Source of the DNA: Dastarcus helophoroides
Taxonomy: Eukaryota > Arthropoda > Insecta > Coleoptera > Bothrideridae
DNA: 64,000 nucleotides
NCBI GenBank assembly: GCA_028583605.1
Contig: CM053328.1
Coordinates: 4,719,304-4,783,303, forward strand
Reading direction: 5' to 3'
Under the pieces are notes generated by a model. The model made no database searches and was not told the DNA's origin. It was given only the letters and a program-made list of their open reading frames with translations. The position numbers were made by a program, and so were the translations under genes. Shown piece by piece: positions 31,832 to 43,800 of the stretch (positions are counted from its first letter, which is position 1; each line of letters begins with the position of its first letter).

Positions 31832-34800
31832 TCATCGTCTGCTGTAAGTGTTCTTGACTTCGATAACGACTGGCCTACCCGCTGAACTGCTGTATCTTAT
31901 ATCAGGGCTATCTCTACCTCTGTAGTGACTTTTCGTGATGGATTTGGTCTCGCTAGACTGAATGGTCTCCATGGAACGACCATCTCTCGACGGGATGGTC
32001 TTCTTGCTTATAGTTTTAGTAGTGTTTGTGATGCTGGGTCGCAATGGATCGTCGCTTCTGGTTGTAGTGTGGTACGTCTCACTGAAATCACTCGACGTGC
32101 TACCGCGACGAATCACCGATGAGTGCCCTGGTACGGACGCGATCTGAGTATCTCGTAGACGAGTTGGTGGTTCGTAGATATCGACATGGTGGGTTCTAAC
32201 GGGGGAGCGGCTTGTCTGGTAGATGGTCTTGTGATTTTCAAAATTTCGACTGTAGTAATCATCGTTGGTGTCCCTGTGGTTCTTATTCAAGCTGGAGATA
32301 AGTCCAGGACTTTTCAAACCTGACGAACTGTCCTCTAGTTTATTGATGGGTGAACTGCTTTTATACATGTCGTCGATATTAGTGTTGAAACTCTTGCTTC
32401 TTAACAAGTTGCTTTTGTAAGTTCTTGCTGGTTTAGCTGGTGGTTCTCTGCCCGATTGGTTAGGTTTTACAGTGTTGATGATTGACACGTTAATAGTGTT
32501 AGTCTTCGTATCGTTTAATCTTACTGGTGGCTCGTATTTGGAACTAGTACGTGGAAGAGTTTGAGAATTTTGTAGTACTTCACTGTCGGCGTTCGTTAGA
32601 CGACTGGTTGACTTACTGAAACGTCCCAGGGTGCTTTGAGACCTGTAACAAATCGTCCTTTAGCAATCACCAAATATGCCGATGTTTGATGATCTCACTG
32701 CTTTCGAATCTGGTTTTCGCCATAAAACTTCCGCATGTAATTTTGAAAATGAGTGGGCTAGCAATTAGAATTTTTAGTAGGAGGATCATTGATGGTTATC
32801 TTTACGATGAAAACAGCTGATTTATGCAAATTTTTTATTCACAATCGGAGCGAAGGAGGCTAATTATGTCGATACGCAAATAGTTTTGTTACATATTGGA
32901 TTGTTTTAACATATGTTAATTAAAAAGTATGAAATAGAAAACTGATTTGTGTCTACATCAATCAAGCATTTTTAATAACAAAAGCTTTGTTTGCACAAAC
33001 GTTCGGTGTTATTACAAATTTTTTTTTTCTACAATATCAAGGTGCAATAAAAAATGTCCTGGATAACTTGTTACTTGGACATTGTTTGACCTTTAGATTC
33101 TTCATTTTTTAACTCATTTTTTTTTATTTTGCAATACTACAACTATTAATTTGGAGAAATTTATCATACCATATTAAATTAATAATTCAAAAAATATTAC
33201 GTAAGTACTTTAAATGTAGAAATTTAATATTGAAATTTTTATAAGGATGAGAAAACGAAAATATTTTAAACTACCTACGTTATCTACTAAATTATTCATC
33301 TGATTTGATTAATGTAACATTTAAAAAAAGTTGAAAATTGAAATATAAATCTTGTCCCCTGAAACGAAGAAAGATTTAAAAACACAACGATAGTTGCTCT
33401 AACATGTTTCCATAGCCAAGCTATAGAGTATCTCTCTGAAGATGATACCTTGGCTATCGAAATGCGTTAGAGCACCCACTGTTGTATTTTTAAATCTTTT
33501 TTGGTTTCAGAGGACAAGATTTCTATTTCAACCTTTGAAGGTAACTAAGAACCAGTCCGTTCCTTAAAAAAGAATGATTTCATCTGGTTTACTTCAAATT
33601 ATTTTATTGGAAGAAGCAATCCAAAGAAAGTAAGAAATGTTTGGCAAAATATTGTCTCTTGTTGTACTTAAAATGTCATACAATTCACACTTAAACTTAG
33701 GGGCGTACCCATAAAACTTCTAAGACAGGAAGGACTACTTTGCTTTTCCAAATTAGGATAGCGAAAATTGGTAATTTTCCACTTGAAGTTAAGTTTAGAA
33801 ATCTTCAGAAAAGAGAAAATTTCAAGAAAGTTGTATAATATAAAGGAACACGTTTTTACTCTTAGTAGCAAAGCAGAAATTAAAAGTTTAACTTAGATAT
33901 GACGCGAAAAATATCAACATTTCAAAAAAAAAATCAAAATTTCTAGATAGTTTACGATAACGAAGGCTTCCACGGTCAGAGTTAGTACAGGATATACTTC
34001 TTCCGGAATTGGACCGTGTCAAAGAACTACTAAAAGTGTTCGACGTTTCGCCCACCATCGTAGGGGGCTTCTTCAGGAACAAAGAAAAGAAAAAATGAAA
34101 AGAGGTATATGAGGGAATATGCAGAAAACGAAAGAATGAAAAGGCCAATTTCAATTTCAGATAATTTTTTAGGTGCTTTTCAGTGTTGAGTCACACAGCG
34201 ACGCAGGCAGCCATATTTGGCAATAATTTTAGGTTGTGGAGAACTTTATTTCGAACAACTTTTATTCGAAACATTTTTCGATATTTTGAACGATACGCCT
34301 ACCAAAGACCGATTCCCGCTTAGTGACTCACCATGTATAAATTCGACGAACCGAAATAAATCTATATATTTTTTTTCGGTTTCGTTCCGGTTTTCGTTCC
34401 GGCGAAAATAACGGTTTTTTTTCAGTTTTCGGTTTCGGTTCAGTTCCGGTTCGAAGCCCTGGTAACACTTATTTAAAATAATGATCGGAATACTATGAAC
34501 GTCAACACTTTTTTTTCTATCTCTTCTCATGTCATATCTATCTTATTTCTCAATGGCGCTTATTTTAAATTGCAAAAACATGTAATTGACGAAGAACAAA
34601 ATTTCTCCAATGTCCAAAAAAAGACGACATTACCGAAATTAAAAATCCAAATTTTGAAAACAGTTGACGTTTCTAGATTAAAATAAAAGTAGGGCTGTAA
34701 CCAGCAAATTGTTTCACAGAAAGAAATTTAAATTCTAGAGAAGAGGCAAGACCGTTTTAGCTTACGAATTTACGCAATTTAAGTTGTAAAAAAATTACGA

Positions 34801-37800
34801 CAAATCAGTATAAATTTTCAGAAATTTCAAGTTTGAAATCGAAATTTTGAAAAAAAAAAGTTAAAATTTAAAACAATTAAAATTATTACATTCATTCGAG
34901 AAAATAATCGAAATTTCAAATTTTATTATCATATTCAGTTTCGAAAGTATTAAAAATTAAGAGTTTGTTTTAGAGAAATATTAGCCTTCCCTATTTTGTC
35001 TCCGGTGTATTTTCCTTAAAGAATTTTCCACAGGAGTTTTGAAATGTCAGGACGTGTGTCAAAATTTTAAATGTGAACTTAAAATTCATCGTATTTCCAA
35101 AATTGAAGTCCAGCTTACTAAAGTCAAAGTAATGGACATATTCTTTGCAATAACCTACCTATTAATTATCGCTTTTTATATTTTAAAAGGCTCAAACTGT
35201 GGGACAGAGGGAGGGGCCTAATTCTGCTTGTGGGGATAAGCAACTTCGCCCATAAAAAAAGGAACATGCACAATATTGCATAAATTATCGATATTTTGAA
35301 AAAGGAAAGGATTCCCATCTTTAGCCTTTACAGTCAATATCAATTTAATACGACTCTTCACCCCCAAAGAGATTCTTTAAAAAAATCTTTTAATAAATTA
35401 TGTTCCCAAAGTAAGTTATGCACAATTATCACAGTCAATAGCCCAATAACAATGCCTATTAGTGCAATCTAAAAAATTAGTGGTAAGCAAGCGTATTTTT
35501 TTTACTTACTTTTAACAAGAGGTTTTTAAAATAGACCTTTTTTCCATTTTCCAAACAGCATAGCAGGAACATACAAGAAATAAATAACCATATTAGTACA
35601 TCGTATAAAAACTACGTTGTTAGAGATCTAAGGCATTAGCAAATTTTGATGGAAAACTTACCGTGGTTCACCATTTCGCGGTTTTCGCGATATTTTACTT
35701 TGTTTCACGCTATCATATTTATTCTCTCGACCATAAATGCTACCAACGTAGGGATCCTCCCCAAGGTAGTACCTCTGAATAGGCCTCTCGTTTTCCCCAT
35801 TCGTATGACCGATGTTGCTGTCGATAATATGACCCTGTTGATAAGACGGACTCGGTGAACGTTTGGCCCTTTGCTTGGCCTTCCTTTCCGCGCTAGCAGA
35901 TCGTATTTTACCAACTAGTTTGCGAATTGATTGGCCTGCAATTAAGATATAACTAGTTTGAGAATTGATTGGCCTGTAATTAAGATATCTTTTAACAGTT
36001 TCTCAACACTTTGACTTTACTACTGAAATTTTTCTCAAAATTTTTACTCTATTCACTACATTCTGATTACATAACGTGTTACATAAGTGTTTCTCAACAC
36101 TTTGACTGTACCACTGATATTTTTCTCGAAATTTTTACTGTAATCACTAAACTTTTGATTATATAACGTGTTACATAAGTGTTCCTCAACACTTTGACTT
36201 TACCACTGAAATTTTTCTCGACATTTTTACTATAATCACTAAATTCTGATTACATAAAGATACCTTTTGATTTTAAGTAACGTAGGCATTTTCTAATATA
36301 AAGAAAAAACGAAATAATACCTTTAGAATGCATTACAAGAGATCGACCGAAACATGATCTTTAGCTAAAACAGAAATCGAATTTCGGGCTAGGCTCTGGT
36401 TTTGGTTTAGCCCAATTTTTTTGGCTGGAAATAACCGAAACACAATTCAAAATTTCGGTCGGTCTCTAAGCGAGTAATTCTAGAGTTAACAGTAAAATAT
36501 CCTAAATTTCAAAAGAAAGGACACTACATTACCCAAACCAAAAAATAAAACAATTTACCTATTATATTGCCACTTTTCTTGGGCGCATCGTTAGCAAATC
36601 TGGTCTTTTGTGTTGCTTTTCTGTCTTCGGCAGTAAACGTAGGACTAGGTCTTATATAATCAGGTGGGGGTTCCTCCAGAGGTCGCTCCAATTCTGGGGA
36701 GCTTCTGCGAAACTTCTCTTCCCCATAAGGTTGTCTTCGAGGTAAACTTCTTTGCGAATACATCTCTGGCGACTGTCGACGGAATCTTCTTTCTCTATGT
36801 TCGTCCCTAGGTACTGCTTCTGATGTCTTGACTACTGTAGTACTCTTTTCGATCCCTGTATAATCTTCTGCTACCGCGGACCTCGTTTTCTGTGTCGTAG
36901 TCTACGTATTTTCTTGGAATGTCTTGTCTGTTGGATAAGCGGGATTCGTTGTGTATTTCTCGTAGGGTGCTTCTGTTGCTGACATATTCTGGAGAAGTGC
37001 GAGCTATTGGGGATTCTCTTTCGTGACTGTATGGATAAAGAGGGGATCCTTCTTTGTATCGCTCTTCTTTTTCTTGTCTTCTTTCTGACCATTCGGTTGT
37101 CCCTGAATATTTCCATAATATTATTATATTATTTATTAATTTGAATAGATTATGTAAAGATCAGTTATAAAATAACCAGATTAATAAACAAGAAACACAA
37201 ACAGGCAAACAGGCCACGGTTTTCCCTAAGGAAACATCAAGGGATAATGCAATAACATACTAATGGACGATCGGATCTAATCTATTTATTCTAGGAGTGA
37301 ATGCGATCACTAACTTCTCTTGGGGCGATCATGTGCCCACCATTGCCTCTCTCAGAGCTTAGAAGCTCTCAGAAGCTAGGCTTTCTTTTTAGAGCAAAAA
37401 AAGTACTTCATCTCATCAGCTACTCACACTATACAAAGCTCAAGTTAGGCCAACACTAGCCAATACTGTTATTATGTTTGGAGCTCAGTCCCAAAGCACT
37501 TTGGAGCTCAACTCCAAAGCACCTTTTAGCTCTTTTGGATTCAATCCAAAGAAGAGCGATTCACCTAATTGATGACGAAAGTTTGACCGATTCTCTCGAA
37601 ACACTAGAGCACAGACGGATGGTTGGTGACTTGTCTCTTTTCCACAAGTACTTTCATGGAAGATGCCCACAAGAACTAATAGGGTTGATGCCCCAAGGGC
37701 AAGATTTTTGAGGCACACTAGACAATCGGACACAGCAAATTCTTGTGAGGTCCAGCTTGACACAATGAGGACTTCTGTCTACGGAGTCTCTTTTTTCTAT

Positions 37801-40800
37801 AGCACTTCCAACCTATGATACTCGTTACCGAACAGAATTTTTCCCAAAAATTACAACCTATCATTGTTTAAGAAGGCGGTTCATCGCCATCTATTCTTGT
37901 TTCCGCGTCCTACTCGCGGTGCTTTGAAGGCATAATAGGGTTATCCTAGGGAGGGAAACGAACGCGCTGACAAACTGGCGAGGAAATGTTCGGAGGGACA
38001 ATTCGTTGGACCAGAACCAACCCTTCCCCTGGCGAGATCAACCGTAAGATCCCTACTTAACGAAGAAATTTATCGTAAACGCAAAGCCATATGGGCATCA
38101 ATAACAACATGCCGACAAACTCACGCATTCATTAGAATGCCGTGCAGGGAAAGGGCAAAACTATGCCTACAACTCTCAAGGAATAATCTCAGAAAACTTG
38201 TAGGGATATGGACAGGTCACTGTCGATTAAGCAAACACCTCCACAGAATGGGAATTATAAACGACCCGAGCTGCAGAGGGTGTTACGAGAAGATGAGAGA
38301 GTCAAGCACGTGATGTGTCACTGCCCGGCACTAGCATCAATCAGAGGATCCATGCTGGGGGACTTCTGGTATAGTGTGGCCAGTTTAAGAGAGGCGCATC
38401 CAAGGGACGTTCTTCAGTTTCTCAACAAGGTTGGGTGGCTGAATAAATGACCAAGGACACCTCAATCACGGGGATAGCACAATGGGCCCGGAAAGGGTGG
38501 CCTAAGTGCTGGCCTAAACTTTAGGCAACCCACAACGAATCCAGAATTCAGGGTTATCCTTTGCGAGTGGATTGAACATAAAAAATTACCCTTGTAGTAG
38601 CTGGATTCCATACGTCTTCCTGCAATCGGAGCCACATAGGTCCTAATCGGGGTCGATTCCGCTTTTGGTTGCGATTTTATCGTAACATTAAAATAACTCG
38701 TTTTAGGGGGGCTCTCTTCTTCGTCTATAGTTGAATTGGTTGATGATTTGGAATCACTACCGAAGTGGTGTTCCAACCACTTTGACGTCTCGACTTTTCT
38801 CGTTTGTTCCTCTCTGTCAAAATCCAGAGGTCGACCAGTCAAAGCGTCCTTTCTATCCAAAGGGCTACCAGCGTATTCTAAAAAATAAAATTATAATGTA
38901 TATATATTACATATATAATATATATTATAATGTCTGACTGAAATTATTATTATGAATCTGATAAGTTTACTGTCAAAAAAGTTGAGTCAAAATAAAATTA
39001 AAAATAAGAGCGTACGTAGCGCCCTCTAACTGTTGTACAAAAATTAATACCAAATTATGATTTCACATCTCAAAAAACTTCAGGTTGCTAAAGTTTGTGC
39101 GAAAAATGTATCTCTATTTAAAAAAATAGCTATTCATGCAACAGAAAAAAATCATGTTAATCACCTTTGAATTTTTGGGGTTGCCGAGTGTTTCTTCTAC
39201 GAGCTCTCGCCGACAGAGACTCAAAATCGACTTCGTCGAGCCCTTCTCCGCGCTTTTCCACTTCCATAGTTTCCGTTTTGTACCTCATTTCATGCCCCAC
39301 GTGATTACCGTTTGCCGTGTAGTCAACTTCCTCTTGATCTCTGGTTTTGGCGTACCTATACAAAAGTAAACCATCTGTCAAAAATCCCCAATATACTTGA
39401 AATGCCTAAAATTCGCAAATGTTTCCATGGAGGATCCCAATCAAAATAATTTTAAGCTAAAACGTTGAGCATTTAGTAGTTCATTACTATTTCAATTGTT
39501 TGGTCACGAAAAATTCCCTAAAATTCACAAAAGTCCTCTCGGTGATCTACAGGTAAAATAATATTATGTTAAAAAGTTGGGTTTTTGGTGGTTCATCGTT
39601 ATGACAATTATTTTCTTATAAAATCTTCTCTAAAATTCGCAAAAGTTTTCAAGGAGGATCCTGATCAAAATGATAAAACTTTGGTAGTTCATCAGTATTT
39701 TAATTGTTTTGCTACAAAATATTCTCTTCTTGGGGATTGGCCAATCATGGGTAAAATAATGTTATGTTAAGAACTTGGGTATTTGATGGTGCATTTGGAA
39801 ATGGTTTTCCCATGAAGTCTCTAAAATTTGCAAATATTCCCATGGAGAATCCCGATCAAAATAATTTTGAGGTAAAACGCTGACTATTTGGTAGTTCATT
39901 ACTATTTCAATTGTTTGGTCACGAAAAATTCCCTAGAATTCACAAAAGTCCTCTTGGTGGTCCACGGGAAAAATAATATTATGTTAAAAAGTTCGGTATT
40001 TGACAGTTCATCAATATTGTCGTCATTTTCTCATGAAACCTTCTCTACAATTCGCAAATGTTCTCATGGAGAATCCTGATTAAAATAATTAGGCGCAAAA
40101 ATTTTGGTCATTTGATGGTTTATCAGTGTTTCAATTATTTTAAAACGAAACATTCTCTTCTCAGAGATTGAAGAGTCATAAGCAAAATAATGTTATTTTA
40201 GAAAATCCTTATCCACAGGCAAAATAATAATGTGTTGAAAAGTTGGCTATTTGTTGATTCATCAATACTGCAGTTGTCTTTCCATGAAGTCTTTCTTACG
40301 GAATTACTTAAATCCAAAATTTCAAAAGAAAATATTAAAATCTCTAGATCACAATTCAGAATTTCAAACTTGAAATCAAAAATAAAACAAAAATTAAAAC
40401 GGGAAAAAAAAATTGAAGTACAAACTTGTTATTTTGAGAAAAAGATAAAAATTTTGATAGTATAAGAGTAAATTTTGAGAAAACTAAGTAAGAGTTTGAA
40501 ATCTGAATTTTTATGAAGAAACAAAAAAAAAACAGAAAGTGACAGTTTAAACTTAAAATTTTTAGAAAAAATATCGAAGTTATTCTGACACTGGAAATTT
40601 CTTAAAACATTTCTTGTATAAATCTGAAATTTCGAAAAAAAAGTTTAAACTTTCAATGAAGGAAAAATTTCTAATAAAAGTTCAATTTTCAAATGAAAGT
40701 TGCAAAAAAAAGACAGCAATTGAATGTGTAAACTAGGAATAATGTGAAAGAAGTCGAAATTTGCAAAACAACCTAGAATTTATACAAAAATTTTAAACAA

Positions 40801-43800
40801 AGTCGAAATTGTGAAACGCTACTTGAAAATTTTAAAGAACATTGGAAAAATACTTGGTTTAAACGGAAAATTAAAAACAACACAGACTTTAAACTAGCAA
40901 TTTCAAAGAAGTTTCTCAATTTAGAGCAGGGATGAGCAAGACGTGGCCCGCGGTCTCCATGCGGTCCGCTTAACATTTTTCTGCGGCACACCTAAGTTCT
41001 ACTATTTTACGTAAAAATTTTGGAAAAGAAAATGTCAATTAGATGAAAAAAAAAAAGAACATAAATTTCCACGATTCATGAAATATCTTGGACATGAACG
41101 TAGGCAAGATTTTCTTTAAGTGGGAGGGGGGGAGCAACAACACTTATTCTAAAAAACTCACGGGTAAAAAAGGAAACCTTCTGGCTTAGTAATGTGTATT
41201 TTCACTTAAAAACTACAGAATTGGGGTCATCGCATTTTCAAAATTAAAGTCAAAATTTCGAAAAAAGCCCAATTTAAAAAAAATCTTTTGGAGAACTTTG
41301 AGAAATGTCGAAATTTCAAAAAAGTGGAAATGTAAAAGAGACGAAATTTCCAAAAAGAAATTTTTATAAAAAGAGTTGTAATTTCCAGAACAAGTTGAAT
41401 TCAGGTAAAAAAATGCAACAAATGATTTCAGAATTTTTATTTTGTTTCAATTTTGTTATATTTTTGAAATTTTTCAAGAAATATTTTTTTCAAGATTTCC
41501 TAAAAATATTCTTCTCAGATTGTTTGGATTTCTATTAAAATTCCTATCCAATCAAAAAAAAAAAAAAATAAACGAATTTTGTGAAAAAGTCTAAATATAG
41601 TATTTGGAAAAAATTCCATTTTAATTGGAAATATCCAGAAACAGATAAAATAGAATTTTGTGTTAAAAGTCAAAATTTGGAGAATAACATGAATTTTGGA
41701 CGAGTTGAATTATCGCGAATAAAATTTAAAAAAATCAGAAAAAACAGACTTCGAAAAAATTCAGGATTTTTAAAAATTACCTTACAAATTGCAAAAAAAT
41801 ATTGAACTTTCTAGAAAACATTCCAAATTTCCAAAAGAAGGTCCAATTTTAAGAGGAAATGAAAAAGTTGATATTTTCAATAAATCATGTTGAAAATTAA
41901 AACCTAACCTTTCTCAAAAATTCTAGAAATGTGCAAAATTAAAAAAAAAATCAAAATTTTCAAAGATCTAATTTTGTGAAAAGACGCAATTTTCAGAAAA
42001 AGTGCAACTCTGAGAAAGTCAAAATTTGGAGAATAAAATGAATTTTGGACAATTTGAAATTATCGAGAATAAAATTAAAAAAAATCAGAAAAAACAAAGA
42101 CTTCGAAAAAAATTCAAGGTTTTTAAAAATTACGTTACAAATTGCAAAAAAATTCTTCATGGTAGACCCTTATTGACCGGAAATAAAAAAAAAAAATTAT
42201 TTTTAAGTATTTCTTCCTCATTGTTCCCCTTCCATGTTATGCACTGCTGACGAGCTCAAATGAGAGCGAAACATCGATGTCCAGTGCTACAACCTTTTTT
42301 ATGTATTTTTTTATATTTTCCTAATTTATCAAAAAAACAAAATTTTTATTTTTTCCACATCTAATTTTTGGTCTCCTATTTTTCATTATTCCTATTCTAT
42401 GTAAAATAAACTAACCTCTTAATTTGTAAACTGTCATGAAATGACGTTTTCAATAAATTTCAATATCACGTAGTCGCATTTCAAAAACTGTTTAGAAAAT
42501 TGTCAACAAACCATAAAAATTTAAGTATTTCCAAACTGGGCCGAAGAAATGTTAAATAAATTGAAAAAAATTGCAAAAAAATATTGAACTATCTAGAAAA
42601 CATTCCAAATTTCCAAAAAAAGGTCTAATTTTAAGAGAAAAATCTAAAAAGTTGCAACTTTCAATAAATCATATTGAAAATAAAAATCTACACTTTCTCA
42701 AAAATTCGAGAAATGTACAAAATTCAAAAAAATCAAAATTTTCAAAGATCTAATTTTGTGAAAAGATTCAATTTTCAGAAAAAGTCCAACTCTGAGAAAG
42801 TCAAAATTTGGAGAATAAAATGAATTTTGGACAATTTGAAATTATCGAGAATAAAATTAAAAAAAAAATCAGAAAAAACAAAGACTTCGAAAAAAATTCA
42901 AGGTTTTTAAAAATTACGTTACAAATTGCAAAAAAATTCTTCATGGTAGACCCTTATTGACCGGAAATAAAAAAAAAATTTTTATTTTTAAGTATTTCTT
43001 CCTCATTGTTCCCCTTCCATGCTATGCACTGCTGACGAGCTCAAATGAGAGCGAAACATCGATGTCCAGTGCTACAAACTTTTTTATGTATTTTTTTATA
43101 TTTTCCTAATTTATCAAAAAAACAAAATTTTTATTTTTTCCACATCTAATTTTTGGTCTCCTATTTTTCATTATTCCTATTCTATGTAAAATAAACTAAC
43201 CTCTTAATTTGTAAACTGTCATGAAATGACGTTTTCAATAAATTTCAATATCACGTAGTCGCATTTCAAAAATTGTTTAGAAAATTGTCTACAAACCATA
43301 AAAATTTAAATATTTCCAAACTGGGCCGAAGAAATGTTAAATAAATTGAAAAAAATTGCAAAAAAATATTGAACTATCTAGAAAACATTCCAAATTTCCA
43401 AAAAAAGGTCTAATTTTAAGAGAAAAATCTAAAAAGTTGCAACTTTCAATAAATCATATTGAAAATAAAAATCTACACTTTCTCAAAAATTCGAGAAATG
43501 TACAAAATTCAAAAAAATCAAAATTTTCAAAGATCTAATTTTGTGAAAAGATTCAATTTTCAGAAAAAGTGCAACTCTGAGGAAGTCAAAATTTGGAGAA
43601 TAAAATGAATTTTGGACAATTTGAAATTATCGAGAATAAAATTTAAAAAAAAATCAGAAAAAACAAAGACTTCGAAAAAAATTCAGGATTTTTAAAAATT
43701 ACGTTACAAATTGCAAACAACTATTGAACTTTCTAGAAAACACTCCAAATTTCCAAAAAAAGGTCCAATTTTAAGAGAACAATTTAAAAAGTTGCAAGTT

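Noticed and set aside
31925..32147. Plus-strand ORFs over the last exon of the disordered-protein gene
   Set aside because: The minus-strand frame continues across phased introns; the plus-strand frames do not.
34246..34530. RNRNE-rich minus-strand ORF
   Set aside because: It translates the CCGAAACCGAAA-rich end of a transposon family shared with 56.2 kb.
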